This document shows positions 8,892 to 15,805 of a stretch of DNA of 33,579 nucleotides, one piece after another. Each line of letters starts with the position of its first letter. Within the stretch, counting starts at the first letter, position 1. Position numbers and translations under genes: made by a program. Location: assembly GCA_937889855.1 (NCBI GenBank), contig CALBYK010000314.1:1-33579 (forward strand). Reading direction: 5' to 3'. The notes under the pieces are model-generated. The model was not told the origin of the DNA, ran no database searches, and saw only the letters and a program-made list of their open reading frames with translations. The stretch is from an uncultured Prevotella sp. (GTDB taxonomy: Bacteria; Bacteroidota; Bacteroidia; Bacteroidales; Bacteroidaceae).

Positions 8892-8913
8892 AGTTTGGTG
8901 TCTTATTGGGGTG

Positions 8914-8921
8914 CAAAGTTA
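8914..8921 (-). promoter_or_regulatory. -7 promoter element of the TPR/HTH regulator gene
   Basis: TAACTTTG on the minus strand (TAnnTTTG consensus) lies about 22 nt before the ATG at 8891, giving a predicted leader of about 18 nt. No TTTG is present at the -33 position (about 8940-8945), so the promoter may need an activator. Confidence 0.65.
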
Positions 8922-8951
8922 CCAAATAAAACACTAAACCATGCTATATTA

Positions 8952-9061
8952 AGGTCTATTTATTGAACGCCACACTCTCTTATTATGTATTGTGCGTCAA
9001 TGTTTTATGAATAACATAAGTTAAATATGAGGTCTATTTATACGGCAGAAAAGGTCTACAC
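8952..9061 (-). promoter_or_regulatory. Operator-like boxes upstream of the regulator gene
   Basis: Exact copies of AAATAGACCT (minus-strand reading) lie at 8952-8961 and 9030-9039. A partial copy (plus-strand AGGTCTA) lies at 9052-9058. The proximal copy begins 31 bp above the -7 element at 8921 and the next is 78 bp further upstream. This is the third promoter of the locus with this arrangement. Confidence 0.65.
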
Positions 9062-9066
9062 AACCA

Positions 9067-10155
9067 TTATTGTCTGTCATCCGCCTCGTCAAGATGCTCC
9101 TTGGTTACATAGCGTTGCCAGTAGGCAATGATGAGCGTAGTGAGCGGCAGGGCAACGATGAGTCCGATGAAGCCGAGCAACGCCCCCCACACGGAGAGTG
9201 AGAGCAGCAGGATGGCAGGGTTCAACCCCATTGCCTTGCCCATTATTTTGGGAGTGACAACCATGTCGGTTATTGCTTGTACCACAATGAACAACCCCAC
9301 GGCAAGCCCGAACACCGTCCAGAAGTTCTGCCCCGTGTCGGCAGCCTTGAGCATGGCGAGGAAGGCGGTGGGGATGAGGGCGAAGGTGTGCAGATAAGGC
9401 ACGAGGTCCATCACTCCTATGAGAATGCCGAGACCTATCGCCATTGGGAAGTCCATTATGCTGAAGCCTATGCAGAACATTATGCCCATGCACAGCGCCA
9501 CGAGGCTCTGTCCGCGTATGTAGTTGTTGAGCTCGCGCTCCACGTCGCCAGCAAGCTCATGCCAGAAGGGGCGGTTCTTTTTGGGGAATATCCTCACCCA
9601 GTTGCTTGTGAGAAACTCGTAGTCGAGCAGAATGAAGAACATATATAATAATGTGATGCACGACGCCACGATGCTCATCACTATGTTGGCAGTCTGCCCA
9701 ATCACGGCAAACACTTTGGGCATGGTGCTTTTGAGCGTGTCCTTGAAGTCGTTGCTCTTGAAGAAACGTTCCACTTCGGTCTGGTTCTCTTCTATCCACC
9801 GCTTGACGAGCGTCGTGATGTCGTTGGTGTGTGTGGTCTGGTGCAGCCAGTGCATGAGGTAGCCATAAAGTTTCTGGAACTGGTCTATCATTGGCGGGAT
9901 GATGAAGTAAATCATCAGACTGACTACACCCAGCACCACGAGCATGGCTATCAGTATGGCTATGGCGCGCACCTTTACATGCATCTTGTATTGGATGAAC
10001 TTAACCATCGGGTAGAGCAGGTAGGCAAAGAGCCACGCCACAAAGAACGGCAGGAGCACGCTGCTAAGATAGTCGGTGATGTAGAGCACGGCGAACACTA
10101 TTGCCGCCACGCCTGCCCAACGTATGAATTTGTCGAATGTTATCTTCTCTGGCAT
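9067..10155 (-). CDS. AI-2E family transporter (PerM/TqsA-like membrane protein)
   Basis: A 362-residue polytopic inner-membrane protein with hydrophobic segments at about 12-45 (two), 62-84, 152-178, 217-250, 255-270, 280-297 and 313-345. The family hallmarks are the GVMDLVPYLHTFALIP stretch (247-262) and the C-terminal run from about 297 to 341 (TDMVVTPKIMGKAMGLNPAI, then GFIGLIVALPLTT). Members of this family export diverse small solutes or act as ion antiporters, so the name does not prove AI-2 transport. The gene follows tdk by 39 bp on the same strand and is probably cotranscribed. Length is normal for the family. Confidence 0.88.
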   Translation of the reverse strand: MPEKITFDKFIRWAGVAAIVFAVLYITDYLSSVLLPFFVAWLFAYLLYPMVKFIQYKMHVKVRAIAILIAMLVVLGVVSLMIYFIIPPMIDQFQKLYGYLMHWLHQTTHTNDITTLVKRWIEENQTEVERFFKSNDFKDTLKSTMPKVFAVIGQTANIVMSIVASCITLLYMFFILLDYEFLTSNWVRIFPKKNRPFWHELAGDVERELNNYIRGQSLVALCMGIMFCIGFSIMDFPMAIGLGILIGVMDLVPYLHTFALIPTAFLAMLKAADTGQNFWTVFGLAVGLFIVVQAITDMVVTPKIMGKAMGLNPAILLLSLSVWGALLGFIGLIVALPLTTLIIAYWQRYVTKEHLDEADDRQ

Positions 10156-10194
10156 ATTAAGTATTTTTTGTCTTGACTGGTTGCGGAAGAACCG

Positions 10195-10794
10195 CTATTT
10201 CGAATAACGAAGTTTATTGTAGCACTCTCTACACAGTGGCTCATACTCCGCCTGCTCTCCAATGAGCACCTGGCTGTCGTTGTTGACGAGGCGGTGGCTC
10301 ACATAAGCCAAGGCACCGCAGCGCACACATATGGCGTGCACCTTGGTAACGTCGTCGGCAACGGCGCACAGTGACGGAATGGGGCCGAACGGCTCACCCT
10401 TGTAGTCCATGTCGAGACCGGCGACGATGACACGCACACCATTATCGGCAAGCTCGTTGCACACAGCCACAAGCCCGTTGTCAATGAACTGCGCCTCGTC
10501 CACGCCCACCACATCGATGGCATATCCGCCTCTCTCGTCACGTCCGAGCGAGCCTGTTATCTCGGACGCGCAGGTTATAGGCGTCGACGGAATCTCGTTG
10601 CGGTCGTGACTCACCACGTTGGATACAGAATAGCGCTTGTCTATCTGCGGCTTAAAGATTATCACTCTCTGCCGCGCAAACGTGGCACGCTTCATGCGGC
10701 GTATCAGCTCCTCGGTCTTGCCCGAGAACATCGACCCGCATATAACCTCTATTCTTCCTTGGCGATGCTGTTCGCCTTCTAAATTTACTGTCAT
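10195..10794 (-). CDS. tdk: Thymidine kinase
   Basis: Phosphorylates thymidine to dTMP in the cytosolic salvage pathway. With the chosen start the protein has 199 residues. The P-loop GSMFSGKTEEL lies near residue 20, the catalytic acid lies in the Walker-B-like GVDEAQF, the lasso region follows, and two zinc-binding pairs are visible (CVRCG, and CREC near the C-terminus). An upstream in-frame ATG at 10833 would add 13 residues (MQFLKRLCNFAPI), but it lies within the promoter: the -7 element is at 10810-10803, so the transcript begins after it. ATG 10794 is therefore preferred. Divergent from rsmI and probably cotranscribed with the AI-2E gene downstream. Confidence 0.93.
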   Translation of the reverse strand: MTVNLEGEQHRQGRIEVICGSMFSGKTEELIRRMKRATFARQRVIIFKPQIDKRYSVSNVVSHDRNEIPSTPITCASEITGSLGRDERGGYAIDVVGVDEAQFIDNGLVAVCNELADNGVRVIVAGLDMDYKGEPFGPIPSLCAVADDVTKVHAICVRCGALAYVSHRLVNNDSQVLIGEQAEYEPLCRECYNKLRYSK

Positions 10795-10802
10795 GATGGG
10801 TG

Positions 10803-10834
10803 CAAAATTACAAAGACGTTTTAAAAATTGCAAA
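10803..10834 (-). promoter_or_regulatory. tdk promoter with a near-leaderless start
   Basis: Minus-strand TTTG (10834-10831), a 20-bp spacer and TAATTTTG (10810-10803) match the Bacteroidetes consensus. Only 8 bp separate the -7 element from the ATG at 10794, so the leader should be only a few nucleotides. Confidence 0.75.
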
Positions 10835-10849
10835 GAAACAGTTTGTTTT

Positions 10850-10881
10850 TTTGCCGTTCTTAAAGAATATAGCTATATTTG
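10850..10881 (+). promoter_or_regulatory. rsmI promoter with a near-leaderless start
   Basis: Plus-strand TTTG (10850-10853), a 20-bp spacer and TATATTTG (10874-10881) match the -33/-7 consensus. The ATG at 10891 is 9 bp beyond. The spacing mirrors that of the divergent tdk promoter. The two do not overlap: 15 bp separate the -33 boxes. Confidence 0.75.
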
Positions 10882-10890
10882 TCGCCTAAT

Positions 10891-11700
10891 ATGGGTATAT
10901 TGTATATAGTGCCCACTCCGGTGGGAAACATGGAGGACATGACAATGCGTGCCGTCCGTATATTGAAAGAAGCCGACCTGGTGCTTGCCGAGGACACCCG
11001 CACATCAGGCATACTGCTACAGCACTTCGGCATAAAGAACCGTCTTGTGTCGCACCACAAGTTCAACGAGCACGGCACGAGTGCCGGCATTGTGGAGCGC
11101 CTGAAGGCGGGCGAGACAATCGCGCTCATAAGCGATGCCGGCACGCCCGGCATCAGCGACCCTGGATTCTTCCTCGCACGCGAGGCTGCCAAGGCGGGCG
11201 TCACGGTGCAGTGTCTGCCAGGCGCTACCGCTTTCGTGCCTGCCATCGTCAGCTCCGGGCTACCGTGTGACAGGTTCTGCTTTGAGGGGTTTCTGCCACA
11301 GAAGAAGGGAAGGCAGACGCTGCTTGAGTCGCTGAAGACAGAGACTCGCACGATGATTTTCTACGAGTCGCCATATCGTCTCGTGAAAACCCTTGAACAG
11401 TTTGCCACAGTCTTTGGCGAGGAGCGCCAGGCAAGCGTGTGCCGGGAGATATCAAAAGTGCACGAGGAGAGTGTGCGCGGCACGCTCAAGGAGATAACTG
11501 CCCACTTCCGCGAGACCGAGCCGCGCGGCGAGATTGTCATCGTCGTAGCCGGCTGTGGTGAGGGTGAGATGTCGGCGCTCAAGGCGCTCAAGGCACAGGC
11601 CAAGGAGCGCAAGCCAAAGCTCAGCAACAAGGAACGCTACGCTATGCGCGAGGCGGCACCCGAAGAGTTCAAGAAAAAGAAGTTTAGAGAAAACGAATAA
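10891..11700 (+). CDS. rsmI: 16S rRNA (cytidine(1402)-2'-O)-methyltransferase
   Basis: A 269-residue SAM-dependent tetrapyrrole-methylase-fold enzyme that 2'-O-methylates C1402 of 16S rRNA. Family motifs: the N-terminal GILYIVPTPVGNMEDMT, LVLAEDTRTSG, the glycine-rich LISDAGTPGISDPG, PGATAFVPAIVSSGLP and the later REISKVHEE. A TTG codon at 10879 is in frame four codons earlier but overlaps the -7 promoter element (10874-10881), so the ATG at 10891 is chosen. The C-terminus is Lys-rich (PKLSNKERYAMREA, then KKKKF), as is common in Bacteroidales versions. Confidence 0.95.
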   Translation: MGILYIVPTPVGNMEDMTMRAVRILKEADLVLAEDTRTSGILLQHFGIKNRLVSHHKFNEHGTSAGIVERLKAGETIALISDAGTPGISDPGFFLAREAAKAGVTVQCLPGATAFVPAIVSSGLPCDRFCFEGFLPQKKGRQTLLESLKTETRTMIFYESPYRLVKTLEQFATVFGEERQASVCREISKVHEESVRGTLKEITAHFRETEPRGEIVIVVAGCGEGEMSALKALKAQAKERKPKLSNKERYAMREAAPEEFKKKKFRENE

Positions 11701-11710
11701 CTGCCAAGAT

Positions 11711-11771
11711 GCCTGGAATAGTCCAGGCAAATGGATTAGTAGGCTAAGAAAGGCTTCGAATTGCTTAGCCT
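11711..11771 (+). terminator. Two hairpins after rsmI (possible terminator)
   Basis: A perfect 7-bp stem with a 4-nt loop (11711-11717 with 11722-11728) starts 10 bp after the rsmI stop. A second 8-bp stem (11741-11748 with 11764-11771) follows. No U-tract follows either stem on the plus strand, so termination strength is uncertain. They may instead shape the leader of the next gene. Confidence 0.4.
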
Positions 11772-11805
11772 TAAAAAATGATTAATTAACCAAAACCTGA
11801 CAAAT

Positions 11806-12660
11806 ATGAAAAATCTCTTGTATTTGCTATTTGCGTTGACCGTTACCGCACTTGCCTCATGCGGCAGCAACGAGAAGAAGCCCCAGCTACAGAATTTCGA
11901 GCAGAACGACTCTCTGCAGAGGATTATCACGCAGAAGGACAACGAAATCAACGACATGATGGAAACCTTCAACCAGATTCAGGAAGGGCTGCGGGAAATC
12001 AACGAGGCGGAGAATCGCGTTAACATTGTCAAGGACGGAGAAGGTGCCGATAAGCGGCAGCAGATTGTGGAGAACATACAGTTCATCCAGAACACCATGA
12101 AGCAGAACCGCGCTCTCATAGAGAAGATGCGGCAGCAGATGCGCGAGTCGAGCATCAAGGGCGACAACTTGCGAAAGGCGATAGACAACCTCGTCAAGCA
12201 GATTGAGGAGAAGGACCAGGAACTCAGACAGCTCAGGGCAGAGCTTGACGCCAAGAACATACACATCGCGGAACTCGACAAGACGGTGAGTGACCTCAAC
12301 GACAACGTGTCAGAGCTGAAGACGGAGTCGTCGCAGAAGACGGAGACCATCAACTCGCAGGACAAGCAACTCAATACGGCATGGTTTGTGTTTGGCACAA
12401 AGAAGGAGCTTAAGGATCAGCACATCATCGACGGATCACGCGTGCTTGAGGCCAACTTCAACAAGAACTACTTCACGAAGATTGACATACGCATCGAGAA
12501 AGAAATAAAGCTATACTCCAAGTCTGCCAAGATTCTCACCATGCACCCGTCAAGCTCCTACTCTTTGCAGCGCGACGCCAACAAGATGTACGTGCTGCGC
12601 ATCAACAACCCGCAGATATTCTGGTCAACGAGCAAGTATCTCGTGATTCAGGTGAAATAA
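11806..12660 (+). CDS. Coiled-coil lipoprotein, function unproven
   Basis: A 284-residue lipoprotein: lipobox LASC with Cys19, followed by GSNEKKPQ. Residues about 30-185 are a long charged coiled coil (for example NLVKQIEEKDQELRQLRAEL). The end (about 190-284), with TAWFVFGTKKELKDQHIIDG and a beta-rich tail finishing YLVIQVK, is a compact domain seen in many Bacteroidetes lipoproteins. Similar proteins have been linked to a collagen-binding adhesin (Cbp1) of Bacteroides fragilis. That link is from memory and weak here. It probably sits in the outer membrane and bridges or tethers envelope layers. It stands alone between rsmI and the convergent tadA. Confidence 0.75.
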   Translation: MKNLLYLLFALTVTALASCGSNEKKPQLQNFEQNDSLQRIITQKDNEINDMMETFNQIQEGLREINEAENRVNIVKDGEGADKRQQIVENIQFIQNTMKQNRALIEKMRQQMRESSIKGDNLRKAIDNLVKQIEEKDQELRQLRAELDAKNIHIAELDKTVSDLNDNVSELKTESSQKTETINSQDKQLNTAWFVFGTKKELKDQHIIDGSRVLEANFNKNYFTKIDIRIEKEIKLYSKSAKILTMHPSSSYSLQRDANKMYVLRINNPQIFWSTSKYLVIQVK

Positions 12661-12676
12661 TCAGCGTTTTGCAGGA

Positions 12677-12700
12677 GGGTATGGCATCCTTGCCATATCC
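12677..12700. repeat. TATGGCA-type palindrome, copy 1
   Basis: A 10-bp stem (12677-12686 with 12691-12700, one G-T pair) with loop TCCT, 16 bp after the stop of the coiled-coil lipoprotein. The core TATGGCA/TGCCATA is shared with the palindrome at 12730-12757. Confidence 0.7.
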
Positions 12701-12729
12701 ATTCTGCGACGATGGACAAGGCATTATTA

Positions 12730-12757
12730 GAGTGTATGGCATCCTTGCCATACACTC
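12730..12757. repeat. TATGGCA-type palindrome, copy 2
   Basis: A perfect 12-bp stem (12730-12741 with 12746-12757) with loop TCCT, located between two convergent genes. It is probably a bidirectional terminator or REP-like element. No long T-tract adjoins it. Confidence 0.7.
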
Positions 12758-12804
12758 CTACTATAAGTACAGCCATTTATCACGGCACCACCTAAAAACT
12801 TCTG

Positions 12805-13260
12805 TTATCTTCTGCTTCTGAAAAACTCCGTCATCATTTTCCTACATTCTTCCTCCAGCACTCCACTCGTCACCGTACACTTTGGGTGCAGTGCCTTTGG
12901 CGCAAACCGCATGAAGCCCCTTTTCTCATCGGCAGCTCCAAACACCACGCGCCTTATCTGCGCCCACCCTATAGCCCCGGCGCACATCACGCATGGCTCC
13001 ACCGTGACATAGAGTGTACATTCGGGCAGGTACTTGCCTCCAAGCTGGTTGGCGGCAGACGTGATGGCTTGCATCTCGGCATGGGCGGTGACGTCGCCGA
13101 GAGTCTCTGTGAGGTTATGGGCACGCGCTATGATGCGGTCGTCTGCCACGATGACGGCTCCCACTGGTATCTCGCCGGCATCGCGGGCTGTCTCTGCCTC
13201 AACAAGCGCACGGCGCATGAACTGCTCGTCCTTGCGCAACTGTTCTTCGTTTTTATCCAT
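12805..13260 (-). CDS. tadA: tRNA-specific adenosine deaminase
   Basis: Converts the wobble adenosine A34 of tRNA-Arg(ACG) to inosine. The 151-residue protein has the zinc-deaminase signature: His60-Ala-Glu62 in VTAHAEMQAI (Glu62 being the proton shuttle) and Cys90/Cys93 in VEPCVMCAGAI. Length is typical for TadA. Divergent from the yraN-birA pair. On the minus strand TAATTTTG (13318-13311) is a plausible -7 element about 50 bp upstream of the ATG, but no TTTG is visible at -33. Confidence 0.93.
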   Translation of the reverse strand: MDKNEEQLRKDEQFMRRALVEAETARDAGEIPVGAVIVADDRIIARAHNLTETLGDVTAHAEMQAITSAANQLGGKYLPECTLYVTVEPCVMCAGAIGWAQIRRVVFGAADEKRGFMRFAPKALHPKCTVTSGVLEEECRKMMTEFFRSRR

Positions 13261-13363
13261 ATATATTTATTGTTTATGTTTGTTTTACTAACCTAAGGCT
13301 TTGTATCTTGCAAAATTACGACAATAAACCGAACTTATACACCCCTATTCGGGAAATTTGGCG

Positions 13364-13371
13364 TACCTTTG
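13364..13371 (+). promoter_or_regulatory. -7 element upstream of the yraN-birA pair
   Basis: TACCTTTG matches TAnnTTTG and lies 24 bp before the ATG at 13396. No TTTG occurs at the expected -33 distance. A minus-strand TAATTTTG for tadA lies 45 bp away at 13311-13318. Confidence 0.5.
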
Positions 13372-13395
13372 TCCTAAAACAAATCACATTCAAAA

Positions 13396-13776
13396 ATGGC
13401 AAGTCACAACGAACTGGGCAAGTGGGGCGAGGAATATGCCGCCAATTACCTGCGCGGCAAGGGATACGAAATAATAGAGCGCAACTGGCTGTTTGGACAC
13501 CGCGACATTGACATCATAGCACGCACTCCAGACGGCACAACGGTGGTGTTCGTTGAGGTGAAGACGCGCACGAGCGATGTCGTCACCAAGCCAGATGACG
13601 CCATCGACGTAAAGAAGATAAAGTTCATTGGCTCGGTTGCCAACAACTTTGTCAAGACGCGCAACATCACCGACATGCTGCAGTTTGACATCATAAACAT
13701 TGTCGGGAACAACGACAGCAACGCACAATTGGAGCACATCAAGGACGCTTTCAATCCCTGCCTTGCCTACAGATAA
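13396..13776 (+). CDS. yraN: UPF0102 (YraN-like) endonuclease-fold protein
   Basis: A 126-residue protein of the YraN/UPF0102 family with a PD-(D/E)xK nuclease fold. Visible family motifs are GKWGEEYAANYLRGKGYEII, then the catalytic-type HRDIDIIAR and VVFVEVKTR with the Asp and Glu-x-Lys residues in place. The cellular role is not well defined. The family is often found next to RNase H or birA. Here birA follows after 13 bp, so the two are probably cotranscribed. Confidence 0.88.
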   Translation: MASHNELGKWGEEYAANYLRGKGYEIIERNWLFGHRDIDIIARTPDGTTVVFVEVKTRTSDVVTKPDDAIDVKKIKFIGSVANNFVKTRNITDMLQFDIINIVGNNDSNAQLEHIKDAFNPCLAYR

Positions 13777-13789
13777 AACAAGAAGAACA

Positions 13790-14530
13790 ATGCAAACGAC
13801 AATAACCCATCTCACACAGACGGCATCCACGAGCGACTACCTGCGCTCCGTCCCAACCCCACCGCCAGGCACCATGGTCGTGGCGCAAGCCGACTTCCAG
13901 ACGGCAGGACGCGGACAGGGCTCCAACACATGGGAGAGCGAGCCAGGCAAGAACCTGCTCTTCTCCATACTGCTCGCCGCGCCAACGGTACCGCCCACCA
14001 AGCAGTTTGTCCTGTCTATGGCAGGAGCTCTCGCTCTCAAGGCTGCCCTCGATAATTATACAGACGGCATCATGCTGAAATGGCCCAACGACATATACTG
14101 GCACGACAAGAAGATCAGCGGCACACTCATCGAGACGTCCGTGCGGGGCAAGACCATCGAGCGCTGCATATACGGCATCGGGTTGAACGTCAACCAGCAG
14201 ACATTCCATAGCGACGCGCCAAACCCCGTGTCGCTGCTCAACATTACTGGCCGGGAGACACCGCTGCAAGACCTGTTCGGTCTCATTCTGCGGCACTTCG
14301 AATCCTACTGCCGGCGTGTCGAGGAAGGCTCTTTCGACAGTGTTGTCAACGAATACAACGCTGTACTCTATCGCCGGAATGAGATGCATGAATATCAGGA
14401 CACGTCAACCGCAGAACTGTTCAACGCCAGCGTCAAGCATGTGGGCACAGACGGACTGCTCCACCTTGTTGACGACAAGGGAGAGGAAAGGGTTTACTCA
14501 CTCAAGGAAATAAAATTCATACAAAGCTAA
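13790..14530 (+). CDS. birA: Biotin--[acetyl-CoA-carboxylase] ligase (monofunctional)
   Basis: Activates biotin with ATP and transfers it to biotin carboxyl carrier proteins. With start ATG 13790 the protein has 246 residues. The biotinyl-AMP loop is QTAGRGQGSNTW (37-48). LKWPNDIYW (96-104) and KKISGTLIE (107-115) follow, with the catalytic Lys in the latter. No N-terminal DNA-binding domain is present, so it is a class I ligase and not a repressor like E. coli BirA. An upstream in-frame start at 13700 would overlap yraN by 77 bp with no family-like sequence and is rejected. Confidence 0.92.
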   Translation: MQTTITHLTQTASTSDYLRSVPTPPPGTMVVAQADFQTAGRGQGSNTWESEPGKNLLFSILLAAPTVPPTKQFVLSMAGALALKAALDNYTDGIMLKWPNDIYWHDKKISGTLIETSVRGKTIERCIYGIGLNVNQQTFHSDAPNPVSLLNITGRETPLQDLFGLILRHFESYCRRVEEGSFDSVVNEYNAVLYRRNEMHEYQDTSTAELFNASVKHVGTDGLLHLVDDKGEERVYSLKEIKFIQS

Positions 14531-14580
14531 GATGCTGATGGCATCGTTGATTTATGGCTTTTGGTGTTAAGTTATAGGGT

Positions 14581-14604
14581 GGGTATGGCATGGATACCAT
14601 ACCC
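14581..14604. repeat. TATGGCA-like palindrome, copy 3, between birA and the porin
   Basis: An 8-bp stem (14581-14588 with 14597-14604) plus one inner pair. It shares the first eleven bases, GGGTATGGCAT, with the palindrome at 12677. It lies in a convergent gap of 92 bp. A 5-bp-stem hairpin (14531-14545) also directly follows the birA stop. Probable bidirectional termination. Confidence 0.6.
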
Positions 14605-14622
14605 TTCCACGTTCAATTGGCG

Positions 14623-15684
14623 TCAGAAGCGAGTCATGAATTCTACCACAATCTTGTCCTTTTCCGATGTGTGTGGTACACCATTGTCGCGGTAGAAATA
14701 CTTCTCGTAGTTGAGGCGGATGTCACTGAGGAATGGCTTTCTCAGACTCAAGGTTACGCCCCCAGTGAGGCGCGAGCGCTGATAGTCGTTGGTGGTGAGC
14801 GTGCCCTTCTTGTTGGTGGCTCCGTCGAGATAGCGCATGCCGTCGCTGTGGTCGCTCATGTAGTCGTAGCGCACGAGCGGAGTGACATACTTGATGAATC
14901 CATTTCCGGCGTTGATATCGTAGCTCACAAATGAGTCGAAGGCATGTACAGCCTTGTACGCGTTGTTGGCGTAGTGTTTGTACAGGTATTCGGCCTCCAC
15001 GTGCCAGCCTTGTGAGTGCCAGTACATGCCTGCATCGTACATCATAATATTCGTGTTGTCGGGCTTGATTTTCTGTGTGCTCAGCGTGAGGTTGAAACCG
15101 TGCGGAAAAAGAAATTGCGCCTTGGCAGAGAAGTTGACGCTCTTTGTCCAATAGTCCTTCTGGTTTGTAAGTCCCGACCCGTTGAACAGTCCGGCCTCAA
15201 TAATAATGGAGAAGCCCACATTGGCTGTATATCCAAATGCGGCACCCACATCGCGCACGTTGCCCACCTGCTTTGCAATGAACGAGCGGTTGGCAAAATA
15301 CTGCTGGTGGGGAGAGCGGTGGGCGTCAATGGTGAAGGGCACGCGCATCTGTCCTATGGTGAACTGAAGACCTCTAACAGGCTTGATTCTCGTGTAGGCA
15401 TCGAGCATCTTTATCTTGCCCTCGTCGCAGAGGTCGATCTCGGCTTTGTACTGTATTATGGGCGAGAGCTGTCCGTCTACACTGATTCTCGCGTTGCGCA
15501 CTTCAAACCGTCCCTCTCCCTCCTCGGTTTGGTATTCATACTTGGAGCGAATGGTTCCGTGTATGTTCACTGGAGATGGTGTTTCGTTGTCAGCGTATGT
15601 CTTTTCCGACTGCTGTGCGGAGGCTGCCGATACCGCGAGCGTGAGCAGTGCGGAGGCAAGCAAAGCTGTTTTCTTCTTTTCCAT
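14623..15684 (-). CDS. OprO/OprP-like phosphate-selective porin family protein
   Basis: A 353-residue outer-membrane beta-barrel. The signal peptide is MEKKKTALLASALLTLAVSAASAQQ. The body alternates polar and hydrophobic strands (IHGTIRSKYEYQTEEGEGRF, FEVRNARISVDGQLSPIIQYKAEID, LQFTIGQMRVPF) as in porin family O/P, and it ends in the BAM-type Phe (VVEFMTRF). The phosphate specificity of the family name is not established for Bacteroidetes members. An open frame extends upstream to 15933, but that part overlaps the preceding kinase-like gene and has no signal peptide, so 15684 is the start. It lies 121 bp downstream of the signalling operon on the same strand. Confidence 0.85.
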   Translation of the reverse strand: MEKKKTALLASALLTLAVSAASAQQSEKTYADNETPSPVNIHGTIRSKYEYQTEEGEGRFEVRNARISVDGQLSPIIQYKAEIDLCDEGKIKMLDAYTRIKPVRGLQFTIGQMRVPFTIDAHRSPHQQYFANRSFIAKQVGNVRDVGAAFGYTANVGFSIIIEAGLFNGSGLTNQKDYWTKSVNFSAKAQFLFPHGFNLTLSTQKIKPDNTNIMMYDAGMYWHSQGWHVEAEYLYKHYANNAYKAVHAFDSFVSYDINAGNGFIKYVTPLVRYDYMSDHSDGMRYLDGATNKKGTLTTNDYQRSRLTGGVTLSLRKPFLSDIRLNYEKYFYRDNGVPHTSEKDKIVVEFMTRF

Positions 15685-15805
15685 TAATGAATTGGTATTG
15701 CTTTTTTCTGCCTGCAAAGTTCGCCATAAATTATTTTCTTGTCGTATCAAATATGTTACGATATTGTGACAAAACGTGATATGCAACATTCTACGGTCAA
15801 GACAG

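Noticed and set aside
10795..10833. Longer tdk start at 10833
   Set aside because: The -7 and -33 promoter elements lie inside the added segment and it has no family similarity.
10879..10890. TTG start of rsmI at 10879
   Set aside because: Overlaps the -7 element; the ATG at 10891 begins the conserved GILYIVPTPVGN motif.
13700..13789. N-terminal extension of birA into yraN
   Set aside because: No ligase-like residues; the ATG at 13790 gives a normal monofunctional length.
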